Positions 1-6,903 of a stretch of DNA of 22,084 nucleotides are shown piece after piece (position 1 is the stretch's first letter; each line of letters begins with the position of its first letter). The notes under the pieces were generated by a model. It searched no databases, was not told where the DNA came from, and saw only the letters and a program-made list of their open reading frames with translations. The DNA comes from CAKSQF01 sp051868045 (GTDB lineage: Bacteria; Bacillota; Clostridia; Oscillospirales; CAG-272), in assembly GCA_051868045.1 (NCBI GenBank), contig JBJDZN010000058.1:1-22084 (forward strand), given 5' to 3'. Made by a program: the position numbers and the translations under genes.

Positions 1-37
1 CGCAGAGTCGGAACCGACCCAAACTCAAGTCTGCGGG
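1..37. other. possible folded RNA segment at window edge
   Basis: Bases 1-6 (CGCAGA) are the exact reverse complement of 30-35 (TCTGCG). Between them GTCGG (7-11) and CCGAC (14-18) form a second inner hairpin. This could be the end of a structured leader or of a terminator that begins outside the window. No run of T follows, and I do not recognise a known riboswitch core. Confidence 0.25.
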
Positions 38-55
38 AAAGAAAGGATTCTAACA

Positions 56-634
56 ATGAACAGTCTGAAGGGTAAAAAAATTCTGTTTTTGGGTTCCTCT
101 GTCACCGAAGGATCGGCGGCAGGCGGGATTTCCTTTGCCGATCTGCTGGCAGAGCGGGACGGCGTGATCCTGTACAAAGAAGCGGTATGCGGCACCACCA
201 TGGCGGGCGAGGGCGATACTACCTACGTTGCACGGATGAAGCATGGGCGTCTGCCCACTGACATTCAGGCAGACGCCATGGTCTGCCAGCTTTCCACCAA
301 TGATGCCTCCCAGAATCTCTCCATTTCGAACATTGAGGACGCCATCCGGGAAATCGTCAGCTATACACGGCGCACGTGGGGATGTCCCGTCTTCTTCTAT
401 ACGGGAACCCGTTTTGACAGTCTGAACTACCGTCGGATGGTCGATCTGCTCTACTGCCTTTCCGAGGAGCTTGGATTTGAGATTCTCGATCTTTGGAACG
501 ATCCCGAAATGCTTGCCGTCTCCCCCGCCGACTACGCCCGTTATATGGAGGATCCCATCCACCCAAGGCTCGTGGGATACAGCGAGTGGTGGTACCCCAA
601 ATTCCGGAAGTTTCTGCTGGAACACCTGGCATAA
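56..634 (+). CDS. SGNH/GDSL-family hydrolase, no signal peptide
   Basis: A 192-residue protein of the SGNH/GDSL esterase/acyl-hydrolase superfamily. All family blocks are visible: GSSVT at residues 13-17 with the likely nucleophile Ser15, a Gly in CGTT (residues 45-48), STND with Asn82-Asp83, and DPIH with Asp166/His169 as the likely acid and base. It starts directly with the first beta strand, so it is probably cytosolic. An AAAGGA-like ribosome binding site lies just upstream of the ATG. Its closest relative here is the lipoprotein at 5993-6814, which shares the blocks GSSVT, CQLSTNDA, FYTG, WNDP and GY.EWW. The substrate is unknown: the superfamily covers esterases, lipases and carbohydrate deacetylases. 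The family call is secure, the role is not. Confidence 0.88.
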   Translation: MNSLKGKKILFLGSSVTEGSAAGGISFADLLAERDGVILYKEAVCGTTMAGEGDTTYVARMKHGRLPTDIQADAMVCQLSTNDASQNLSISNIEDAIREIVSYTRRTWGCPVFFYTGTRFDSLNYRRMVDLLYCLSEELGFEILDLWNDPEMLAVSPADYARYMEDPIHPRLVGYSEWWYPKFRKFLLEHLA

Positions 635-705
635 CGGGGTTCAGTCGGTCCCTCTCTTCTTCCACAACCGTCCCCCGCTCCCTCTCGGAAAAATTCCGCA
701 CGAAC

Positions 706-740
706 GCCGCCAAGGATGTCTTTGGCGGCTTATTTCTTTT
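706..740 (+). terminator. intrinsic terminator after the first SGNH gene
   Basis: GCCGCCAA (706-713) pairs with TTGGCGGC (722-729) around an 8-base loop and is followed by the T-rich tract TTATTTCTTTTT. It separates the SGNH gene from the promoter at 776-804. Confidence 0.85.
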
Positions 741-752
741 TCAATAAAAAAA

Positions 753-767
753 TATCGTTTTTCGATA
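753..767. promoter_or_regulatory. dyad upstream of the DUF2975 promoter
   Basis: TATCG (753-757) and CGATA (763-767) form an inverted repeat with a TTTTT spacer, ending 8 bp before the -35 box. The position fits an operator, possibly for the HTH protein at 1309-1527. The arms are short and the area is A/T-rich, so this is tentative. Confidence 0.35.
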
Positions 768-775
768 AAAAACTA

Positions 776-804
776 TTGACAAACGAAAAACCATGTGCTA
801 TAAT
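776..804 (+). promoter_or_regulatory. sigma-A type promoter for the DUF2975/HTH operon
   Basis: TTGACA (776-781), a 17-bp spacer, then TATAAT (799-804) preceded by TGC, giving an extended -10. It lies about 33 bp upstream of the DUF2975 start codon and just after the preceding terminator. Confidence 0.9.
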
Positions 805-836
805 CAGAACAACACAAACGAAAGGAAGAAACTTCC

Positions 837-1283
837 ATGAAAAGACAAAAATTTCTGACTGTATTCTGTTTCACCTTTGCCGCACTGATTCTTGTCGGAT
901 CGGTTGTCCTGCTGTTTTGCGCCAAGCCCCTGCTGGCGTGGTATTTCGACACCCGGATTGAGGGGAATGTGGGATACACCGATCTGCTGATCGCCTTCTA
1001 TATCGCCTATCCCATCTGCTTTGCCGCCGTCGCCATGCTCATGCGGATTCTCTGGAACATCGCCCACGATCGGCTGTTCGTCAGAGAAAACACCATTCTG
1101 TTCCGCATCATCAGCTATCTTGCCATGGCGGTAGCCGTTCTCTGCCTGCTGTTCACCTTCAAATATCTTTCCCTCTGCATTCTGGGATTGGGAATCCTGC
1201 TGATCGGATTCCTTTTGCAGGTGCTGGTGCAGGTCTTTGCGGCGGCAACCGAACTGAGTGATGAAAACAGTCTGACCATTTGA
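837..1283 (+). CDS. DUF2975-family membrane protein
   Basis: A 148-residue integral membrane protein with four predicted helices, at about residues 7-29, 47-68, 85-107 and 110-135. Length, topology and the immediate downstream YozG-like HTH gene match the DUF2975 family, which is commonly paired with such a regulator in Firmicutes. No enzymatic motif is seen and the biochemical role is unknown. An AGGAAG ribosome binding site precedes the ATG by about 9 bp. It is the first gene after the promoter at 776-804 and lies 25 bp from the next gene, so they are probably co-transcribed. Confidence 0.75.
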   Translation: MKRQKFLTVFCFTFAALILVGSVVLLFCAKPLLAWYFDTRIEGNVGYTDLLIAFYIAYPICFAAVAMLMRILWNIAHDRLFVRENTILFRIISYLAMAVAVLCLLFTFKYLSLCILGLGILLIGFLLQVLVQVFAAATELSDENSLTI

Positions 1284-1308
1284 AAATACAGAAAGAGTGG
1301 ATGAAACC

Positions 1309-1527
1309 ATGAAAATACAAATCAATCTGGACGTCATGATGGCTAAGCGGAAAATTTCCCTTGGGGAGCTTGCCGAGAAGGTCGGCATCACCCCGGTCAA
1401 TCTGTCCATTCTGAAGAACAACCGTGCAAAGGCAATCCGTTTTTCTACCTTGGAAGCCCTTTGCCGGGAGCTGAACTGCCAGCCGGGCGATCTGCTGGAG
1501 TATACCGACGAAGAGGGAAAACCGTGA
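1309..1527 (+). CDS. YozG-like XRE/Cro-type HTH regulator
   Basis: A 72-residue protein that is essentially one helix-turn-helix domain. The first strand is MKIQINLDVMMAKRK. The HTH is at about residues 17-38 (SLGELAEKVGITPVNLSIL) and the C-terminal part (FSTLEALCRELNCQPGDLLEY) is typical of the YozG/Cro group. I chose the ATG at 1309, which gives the usual family N-terminus and sits 11 bp from GAAAGAG; an upstream GTG at 1297 would add four residues. Such proteins usually accompany a DUF2975 gene and are thought to regulate their own locus, and the dyad at 753-767 is a candidate site. The stop codon overlaps the GTG of the next gene, indicating translational coupling. Confidence 0.88.
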   Translation: MKIQINLDVMMAKRKISLGELAEKVGITPVNLSILKNNRAKAIRFSTLEALCRELNCQPGDLLEYTDEEGKP

Positions 1528-1967
1528 AGAAATCCGCCATCCTATCGGCGGCATATGCCATTGCCCTTTCCCTGACGCTCGCCGCCTTCCTGTACCTTGC
1601 CAACCAATGGACCAATGAAGCAATCCGAAACGGCGATCCCTTGATGGGTCTGATCTTTCCCGTGCTGATCCTGTGCTTTATCCCGATTTTTGCCGCAGAA
1701 ACCGTACTGTACCTGAATCTGCGCCAATGGATTCGGAATCCCGATTCACCAATCCGTAAGGTCACCGTCGCCGCCGTTCTTCTCTCCCTGATTTTGCTTG
1801 AAATGGGAATTCTGCTTCCCGTCTGCTTTTATTACGCTCCCGCCGTCTTCCTGCCCGCCCTGCTCTGCACCACCGCTGTCCTTGCCGCCCTGCTGATTCT
1901 CCATCTTCTTTCTGTGGCGGCAGGGATCAACCGATGCTATCGGAACTTCAAAAACCTGAAAAAATAA
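1524..1967 (+). CDS. small four-helix membrane protein, unknown
   Basis: A 147-residue hydrophobic protein with about four transmembrane helices (roughly residues 4-24, 42-66, 78-102 and 105-130) and a basic C-terminal tail (NRCYRNFKNLKK). The start is GTG at 1524, inside the stop codon of the HTH gene (GTGA overlap), with GAAGAGGG about 7 bp upstream; the frame is open further upstream but only within the HTH gene. I do not recognise the family. Position and overlap suggest it belongs to the same membrane-protein operon as DUF2975. Confidence 0.72.
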   Translation: MKKSAILSAAYAIALSLTLAAFLYLANQWTNEAIRNGDPLMGLIFPVLILCFIPIFAAETVLYLNLRQWIRNPDSPIRKVTVAAVLLSLILLEMGILLPVCFYYAPAVFLPALLCTTAVLAALLILHLLSVAAGINRCYRNFKNLKK

Positions 1968-2007
1968 CCCATTATCCCAAAAAATAAAGCGAAAGGAACC
2001 GATTTTT

Positions 2008-3834
2008 ATGTATAATCAGCCAAGCTCATCCGACATCCCCGCATCCGATTCCTGTAATCTCCCCCGCAAAACAGCCGCCGCCGACAAAAGGGATCTGATT
2101 TTTCTGATTCTTTCCTTTGTCGCCGCCTTTCTTCTGGTGGACTTCGGCTTTTGCGGTGGGGTGCGGCTGGGATTTACCGTCGCCTATGCCGTCCTCTTCC
2201 TGATCACCACCCTTTACCTCGCCAAGAAAGGCGATTTTCATCCCTTCCCCGTGATCTGCGGAATTCTGTCCCTCTGCATCGTGCCGGTTTTTGCTCTTTA
2301 TTGTGAAAGTATCACGCTGGGCATCGCTTTTCTGGCGGTCTTCTTCCTGTGGTCGATCTACGCAGGCAGTTTCGGAGGCGTGCTCCGGCACGGAACCGGC
2401 GGATTCCGCCTGATCTACGACGCCCTGAGAACCCTTCTGATCTATCCCTTTTCCTTCCTGACCGCCCCTTTCAAGGGGATGATCCTTGCCGAGAAAGACG
2501 GGAAAAAGTTAAGAAAAATAGGTTATGTTCTCATCGGACTGGGACTGGGCATTCCCGCCATGGCGATCCTCCTTCCCCTGATGATCAAATCGGACGCCGC
2601 TTTTGCCTCCCTGATTGACATCGTCTTCGGGCAGATCGGAACGCTTCTGATTCATGTGATCCTCGCCCTTGTTCTGACGCCTCTTCTGGCGGGACTGCTC
2701 TTTGCTCTGCGTCATAAACTGCCGGTTTCCGGCAACCGGAGTTTTTCCGTCCGCTTTATTGTTTCCCCCATTCTTTGCGGATTTTTCGGTCTGCTCTCCT
2801 TCTTCTATCTCTTCTATCTTTTCTCACAGCTGACCTACTTTTTCTCTGCCTTCTGGAGGATTCTGCCCGAGGACTTCTCCTGTGCCGGCTACGCCAGACA
2901 GGGCTTCTTTGAATTATGCACCATCTCGGTGATCAACTTCGTCCTGATGTTCTGCGCCTTCACGCTGGTTAAGAAGGAGGAGGCGGCGGATATTCCGACA
3001 GCGGTCAAGGGATTCGGCATTTTCATTTCGCTGTTCAATCTGGTTCTGGTGGGAACTGCCATCTCCAAGATGGTCCTGTACATTGACAACTACGGACTGA
3101 CCGAGCTTCGGGTACTGACCACCGTCTTCATGATCATGATGGGCATTTCCTTCATCTGCCTGATCGTCCGTCTGATCGTCCCCAAATTTCCCTATATGGC
3201 AGTATCGCTGATTGTCTGCACCCTTCTGGGCATCGGCGTTTTGTATGCCGACGTGAACACCACCATTGCCCGCTACAACACCGAAGCCTATCTCTCCGGG
3301 GAGCTGGACACCGTTGATATAGGGACTCTGGAGGATCTGGGTGCCGCCGCCGTCCCCTATCTGGATCGGCTCTGTCAGGAGGCTGAAGACCCATCGGTAC
3401 GGTGGTATGCCGAATCTGCATTGAAGGTGCTCAAATACAACTATCAGCCTGTGGAGGATTTTCGCCGATACAATCTTACCGAGTCCCGGGCAACCGAAAT
3501 TCTCAGCTCCTATTCCGCAAGTATCCGGGTTATTGCCGGGTCGGACGAAATCCGGTTTACCGGAGACTACTGCATTCATAAGGAAGACGGACAGTTCAAT
3601 TTCTGCCTGTCCACCGGGGATAATGAATTCTGCGTACTGGTGGAGAATGTAACCGCATACCGTTCAAACAGCGATTTCATCTGCCTGGAAGTGGAGAAAA
3701 AGGGGTCCTTTCTACGCTATTATCTGGTGGACGTCTGGGAGAGGTCGGTCAGCGATCCCATGACCGTTGAGAAACTCAACCAGATGCTTACCGAGCGGGA
3801 AATTGTGATTTCCGGAGGATGGAGATATGTCTGA
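2008..3834 (+). CDS. large polytopic membrane protein, DUF4153/DUF4173 type
   Basis: A 608-residue protein. After a polar N-terminus of about 28 residues there are a dozen or so hydrophobic helices up to about residue 415, then a soluble C-terminal region of about 190 residues with no further membrane segment. The helix pattern and phrases such as TAPFKGM and ALVLTPLLAGLLFALRH resemble the DUF4153/DUF4173 family seen next to small HTH regulators in Firmicutes. The assignment is by resemblance, not a profile hit. Its biochemical function is unknown. AAAGGA lies about 11 bp before the ATG. The gap to the previous gene is 40 bp, and the last 8 bp overlap the next gene. Confidence 0.7.
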   Translation: MYNQPSSSDIPASDSCNLPRKTAAADKRDLIFLILSFVAAFLLVDFGFCGGVRLGFTVAYAVLFLITTLYLAKKGDFHPFPVICGILSLCIVPVFALYCESITLGIAFLAVFFLWSIYAGSFGGVLRHGTGGFRLIYDALRTLLIYPFSFLTAPFKGMILAEKDGKKLRKIGYVLIGLGLGIPAMAILLPLMIKSDAAFASLIDIVFGQIGTLLIHVILALVLTPLLAGLLFALRHKLPVSGNRSFSVRFIVSPILCGFFGLLSFFYLFYLFSQLTYFFSAFWRILPEDFSCAGYARQGFFELCTISVINFVLMFCAFTLVKKEEAADIPTAVKGFGIFISLFNLVLVGTAISKMVLYIDNYGLTELRVLTTVFMIMMGISFICLIVRLIVPKFPYMAVSLIVCTLLGIGVLYADVNTTIARYNTEAYLSGELDTVDIGTLEDLGAAAVPYLDRLCQEAEDPSVRWYAESALKVLKYNYQPVEDFRRYNLTESRATEILSSYSASIRVIAGSDEIRFTGDYCIHKEDGQFNFCLSTGDNEFCVLVENVTAYRSNSDFICLEVEKKGSFLRYYLVDVWERSVSDPMTVEKLNQMLTEREIVISGGWRYV

Positions 3835-4240
3835 TCCCAAAAGGTCCCATACCGTGCTTACCCGCATCGTCTGTCTGAGTACTGCCGCCCTGCTACTTTT
3901 CGTCGAGGTGCTGATCGCCCTGTTTGTCCACGACAATTTCATCCGTCCCTATATCGGGGATGTGCTGGTGGTCATCCTGATCTGGTGTCTGGTTCGTGGG
4001 ATTTTCCCGGGACGTCCGGACTTCCTCTCGCCGTGGATTTTCATGTTTGCCGTTTTGGTGGAGTGTTCTCAGGCGATTCCTCTGGTGGAGCTGCTGGGGT
4101 TGGATTCGATTCGTTTTTTCGTCATTATCATGGGCAACTCCTTCGCATGGGCAGACCTTCTCTGCTACCTCTGCGGCTGTCTGCCCACGGCAGTGATCGA
4201 GTGGGTCTGCCGGAGAAAAAGGCAGAAAACAAATGGGTAA
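3827..4240 (+). CDS. DUF2809-family membrane protein
   Basis: A 137-residue membrane protein with about four helices. The family signature is clear: an N-terminal helix, then FIRPYIGDVLVVILIWCLV, a central FAVLVECSQ, and the C-terminal block GNSFAWADLLCYLCG. The function of DUF2809 is not established. The ATG overlaps the end of the preceding gene by 8 bp and has GGAGG 8 bp upstream, so translation is probably coupled. The last 109 bp, including the stop codon, are repeated at 4952-5060 (see the pseudogene there). Confidence 0.85.
   Translation: MSDPKRSHTVLTRIVCLSTAALLLFVEVLIALFVHDNFIRPYIGDVLVVILIWCLVRGIFPGRPDFLSPWIFMFAVLVECSQAIPLVELLGLDSIRFFVIIMGNSFAWADLLCYLCGCLPTAVIEWVCRRKRQKTNG
4132..4240 (+). 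repeat. direct repeat copy A (3' end of DUF2809)
   Basis: This segment matches 4952-5060 with five mismatches in 109 bp and no gaps; the offset is 820 bp. Similarity stops abruptly on both sides, and the right border is the stop codon. The two copies bracket the orphan gene at 4344-4928. Confidence 0.95.
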
Positions 4241-4343
4241 GGAGCGATTGTGCATTGGGCTTCAGATGCTCAGCCGATGCCATTTGTAACTCTGATTTCA
4301 TTTTTCATTTCCTTTTCGGAAGCTGTTGAGGTGTGAAATTAAA

Positions 4344-4928
4344 ATGAAAAAAATAAAACATAAAAGTGATCTCCTGTTTGCAATCATTGTGGTATGCGTT
4401 ATTGTCTTGTTTGTGTTTTATGTGAGCCATGCGATTTATGGCTTGTACGGTGACCTTTTTTACGGTGCGGGAGGTTTGGAGATTCAAAACTTCAAAAACT
4501 ATAAAAAGGATTTTGAACGGGTGTCAGCAATTGCATATGATTATTGGGATGAGAAAAAAGCCGAAGATTCTGATCTGTCAGAAATACATCTGAGTTGTAC
4601 GCAGAATAATCTTGTTTTGAATTTGCGCTACGAGGACTCCTCCAAAAACAAAACAGAAACAGTACCCTTGTCAGAAGAGGATTATAGTCATTTCAGCCAA
4701 CTGCATACTGCATTTGCGAGTTCGGGAATCGTATCGACAATACTGACGATCCATGTTTACAAGAGTCAAATTGTATATCAAGCTTATCCACAACATACGG
4801 TCGTATACACCAGAAATGGGCTGTCTCCTGAATTTATGTACAGTCCTGACTCTGAAAAAGAGTATAAACATACATATTATGAAAGAATGTCCCTTCATTT
4901 GTTCCAATGCGTAGGCAAAAACGAGTAA
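4344..4928 (+). CDS. orphan protein with one N-terminal membrane helix
   Basis: A 194-residue protein with a basic start (MKKIKHKSD), one strong hydrophobic helix at about residues 10-33 and a polar extracytoplasmic domain. It could be a membrane-anchored protein or carry an uncleaved signal; no lipobox is seen. I do not recognise a family. The ATG at 4344 has GAGG about 11 bp upstream; a TTG at 4326 would add six residues but has no clear ribosome binding site. Base composition is unlike its neighbours: two hand-counted 60-base lines inside it give about 33-37% G+C, against about 52% in a line of the DUF2809 gene. It lies between two copies of a 109-bp direct repeat, which suggests acquisition or retention by recombination. 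Confidence 0.7.
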   Translation: MKKIKHKSDLLFAIIVVCVIVLFVFYVSHAIYGLYGDLFYGAGGLEIQNFKNYKKDFERVSAIAYDYWDEKKAEDSDLSEIHLSCTQNNLVLNLRYEDSSKNKTETVPLSEEDYSHFSQLHTAFASSGIVSTILTIHVYKSQIVYQAYPQHTVVYTRNGLSPEFMYSPDSEKEYKHTYYERMSLHLFQCVGKNE

Positions 4929-4937
4929 ATAATTTCG

Positions 4938-5060
4938 GTCCGCTACGGGCAGGGCAACTCCTTCGCATGGAGCGACCTTCTCTGCTACCTCTGCGGCTGT
5001 CTGCCCACGGCACTGATCGAGTGGGTCTGCCGGAGAAAAAGGCAGAGAACAAATGGGTAA
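4938..5060 (+). pseudogene. remnant of a second DUF2809 gene (repeat copy B)
   Basis: Only the last 36 codons of a DUF2809 gene are present, in frame to a stop at 5060. Similarity to copy A (4132-4240) begins at 4952; the few upstream codons in the same frame (VRYGQ) do not match copy A. The five base differences alter three codons, all conservatively (Ala to Ser, Val to Leu, Lys to Arg). That looks more like the tail of a diverged paralogue than a recent decaying copy. No start codon or body of the gene is seen, so it is read as a 5'-deleted pseudogene. Confidence 0.8.
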
Positions 5061-5073
5061 TCGAGGCAATGCT

Positions 5074-5384
5074 ATGATTCTGGAAAAATTATTCGACGCT
5101 CTGGTTGAACTGGGGTTCTTGTCTTTGTCTGTTATGAAAAAAGCAACGGTATCTGCCAAAATTGGATGATGATCGAATACCGTGTCGATTCCAAAGAGCT
5201 ATCCTATTCGTGCAGCAATCCTTGCGATTTTGACAAAGACACCGTCCTGTTTGACAACATCCTTGCAGACTGGTTTTCCGCATTTGGAAAGGAGTCGGAA
5301 TTCGATGCCGACCAACCGGGGAAAGTGACCGATGTGGGCTATCGGGCATCCGATTTACCCCTTCAAAATATCATCCCCACCTGA
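5074..5384 (+). pseudogene. small gene, probably frameshifted near an A6 tract
   Basis: An ATG at 5074 with GAGG 7 bp upstream opens a 31-codon frame that stops at 5169. A second frame, open from 5109 and with its first ATG at 5166, continues to 5384. If the frame changes near the A6 tract at 5137-5142, one protein of about 103 residues results. It begins MILEKLFDALVELGF and continues with ICQNWMMIEYRVDSKELSYS. The joined reading places ordinary-looking protein on both sides, so a one-base indel is the simplest explanation. Alternatively these are two tiny coupled genes with an ATGA overlap, the second 72 residues long. I do not recognise the family. Confidence 0.45.
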
Positions 5385-5435
5385 AAAGCCGATCTGTTTT
5401 ATTATTCAACCTTCACAGAAAAGGAGTGGGTTCTT

Positions 5436-5789
5436 TTGAAAAGCAGAAAACGAATCATTGGCATATCAATTGCCGTGGTTGTTCTCATCGGGATTGTTGT
5501 TCACATTGTGGCAACCAACCTGTTTCCGTATGGATATAACATACTTTGGATCAAGGGGAAAACCGCCGAGGAAGTGATTGAAAAATATGGGGAGTTTGAC
5601 AGATTACAATCTTCTCTTTATGATGATGATCGAAACGGAAAATATGTAAGAATTACATGTGTATATGTCGTTCGGGAAGCCCAAAGAGGGTATCTGGGAA
5701 CCACTCCGGAGGAATGGTTTTGTATTTATTTTGACGAGAACGGCTTGGCAGACAGATGCTATGTAAGAACCGGAGGAATCGGCGGTTAA
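5436..5789 (+). CDS. orphan membrane-anchored protein
   Basis: A 117-residue protein with a basic N-terminus (MKSRKR), one helix at about residues 7-27, then a small polar domain that includes ILWIKGKTAEEVIEKYGEFD and ends EEWFCIYFDENGLADRCYV. The TTG start at 5436 is supported by AAGGAG about 9 bp upstream. The residues after the helix read like a small beta-rich extracytoplasmic domain. I do not recognise a characterised family and claim no function. It lies in the patch of small orphan genes between DUF2809 and the second SGNH gene. Confidence 0.7.
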   Translation: MKSRKRIIGISIAVVVLIGIVVHIVATNLFPYGYNILWIKGKTAEEVIEKYGEFDRLQSSLYDDDRNGKYVRITCVYVVREAQRGYLGTTPEEWFCIYFDENGLADRCYVRTGGIGG

Positions 5790-5916
5790 TCTTGTTCTCT
5801 TGAGCAAGCGCAGGGCAATGTCAGCGGGGAGATCCGGTATGCTTCTGTGGGATCGGCTGTTTTTCCTGCTTTGCGCCGTGTTTTAAGGCTATTTTCCTGA
5901 AAAAGCGGAAAAATGC

Positions 5917-5945
5917 TTGACAAAAGCTTCCTTTTGTGCTATACT
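5917..5945 (+). promoter_or_regulatory. promoter of the SGNH lipoprotein with dyad in its spacer
   Basis: TTGACA (5917-5922), a 17-bp spacer, then TATACT (5940-5945) with an upstream TG one base away (extended -10). A perfect 7-bp inverted repeat, ACAAAAG (5920-5926) and CTTTTGT (5931-5937) with a 4-base loop, lies between and partly over the two boxes and is a likely repressor site. The rest of the 203-bp gap (5790-5992) shows no gene. Confidence 0.85.
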
Positions 5946-5992
5946 GTAACCAATTAAAAACGATTTTGATAACATGAAAGGATGGACAGAAC

Positions 5993-6814
5993 ATGAAATC
6001 ATTCAAAAGAAGTTTTGCGGCACTGTTGGTTCTCGCCGCCATTTTAACGGGAATCCTCGCCGGATGCGGCAACTCGGACGGCAACGAGGTCACCACCACG
6101 ACCGGTGAGACGACTGTCACAACCACCGAAACCACCCCCGCAGCCACTACACCCGTCGAACCGCTCCCCACCGAACCTGAGAAGGTTTCTCTGGAAGGCA
6201 AAACCATCGTTTGGCTTGGCTCCTCGGTCACCTACGGCTCTGCCAACGGCGGTGTCTCCATGGTGGATTATCTCCGGGATTCCACCGGATGTATCTGCTG
6301 GAAGTATGCCGTCTCCGGCACCACCCTTGTGGACAGCGACTCGACCTCCTATGTATCCCGTATGAAGAGCATCCGTACCCATCCTTCTACCGCCGATTAT
6401 TTTATCTGCCAGCTTTCCACCAACGATGCGACTCAGAACAAGCCTTTGGGCGAGATCAGCGACTCCTATGACATGGACGACTTCGACACCCAGACCGTCT
6501 GCGGTGCCATTGAGTACATCATTGCTTACATCAAGGCAAAGTACGACTGTCCTATTGCCTTCTACACCGGTCCCCGATACAACTCCGCCGCCTACCAGAA
6601 GATGGTGGATGCCCTTCTGGAGATTCAGGAAAAATGGGGCATCTATGTCATTGATTTCTGGAACGATCCCGATTTTGCCGCCAAATCTTCCGTAGAGCAG
6701 GCACAGTGGCTGAACAAGTACATGGCAGATGACATTCATCCCAATTCGCTGGGCTATGAGGAATGGTGGACCCCCATCTTCGAGGAGTTCATCTCCGAAA
6801 CCATCGGAAAGTAA
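5993..6814 (+). CDS. SGNH/GDSL-family hydrolase, secreted lipoprotein
   Basis: A 273-residue protein. It has a lipoprotein signal peptide with the lipobox LAGC (Cys25 acylated), then a Thr/Pro-rich linker at about residues 33-62, then the SGNH domain. Catalytic blocks are GSSVT (76-80, likely nucleophile Ser78), STND (Asn144-Asp145) and DDIH (Asp246/His249). It should act on the outer face of the membrane or within the wall. The domain is a clear paralogue of the cytosolic protein at 56-634. The substrate is unknown; removal of acetyl or other acyl groups from glycans is one possibility for the family. AAAGGATGG precedes the ATG. It has its own promoter (5917-5945) and terminator (6834-6874), so it is probably monocistronic. 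Confidence 0.9.
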   Translation: MKSFKRSFAALLVLAAILTGILAGCGNSDGNEVTTTTGETTVTTTETTPAATTPVEPLPTEPEKVSLEGKTIVWLGSSVTYGSANGGVSMVDYLRDSTGCICWKYAVSGTTLVDSDSTSYVSRMKSIRTHPSTADYFICQLSTNDATQNKPLGEISDSYDMDDFDTQTVCGAIEYIIAYIKAKYDCPIAFYTGPRYNSAAYQKMVDALLEIQEKWGIYVIDFWNDPDFAAKSSVEQAQWLNKYMADDIHPNSLGYEEWWTPIFEEFISETIGK

Positions 6815-6833
6815 ACACATACCCCCAAATTAT

Positions 6834-6874
6834 AATCCCTTGGATCCCGATTTTCGGGATCCAAGGGATTTTCA
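6834..6874. terminator. strong, probably bidirectional terminator
   Basis: A perfect 17-bp inverted repeat (6834-6850 with 6854-6870) around a TTT loop. On the + strand the hairpin runs into ATTTTC; on the - strand it is followed by ATAATTT. It lies between the convergent SGNH lipoprotein and pxpC genes. Confidence 0.88.
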
Positions 6875-6903
6875 GGTATGTACGTTTTTTGACGGAACTG
6901 CCG

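Noticed and set aside
4132..5060. Insertion sequence or transposon flanked by direct repeats
   Set aside because: There is no transposase, the repeats are coding sequence of a neighbouring gene and have no inverted ends, and they differ at five bases, so they are not target-site duplications.
5134..5145. Programmed -1 ribosomal frameshift site
   Set aside because: The frame reads ATG AAA AAA GCA, which does not give an X XXY YYZ heptamer in phase, and no downstream stem was evident.
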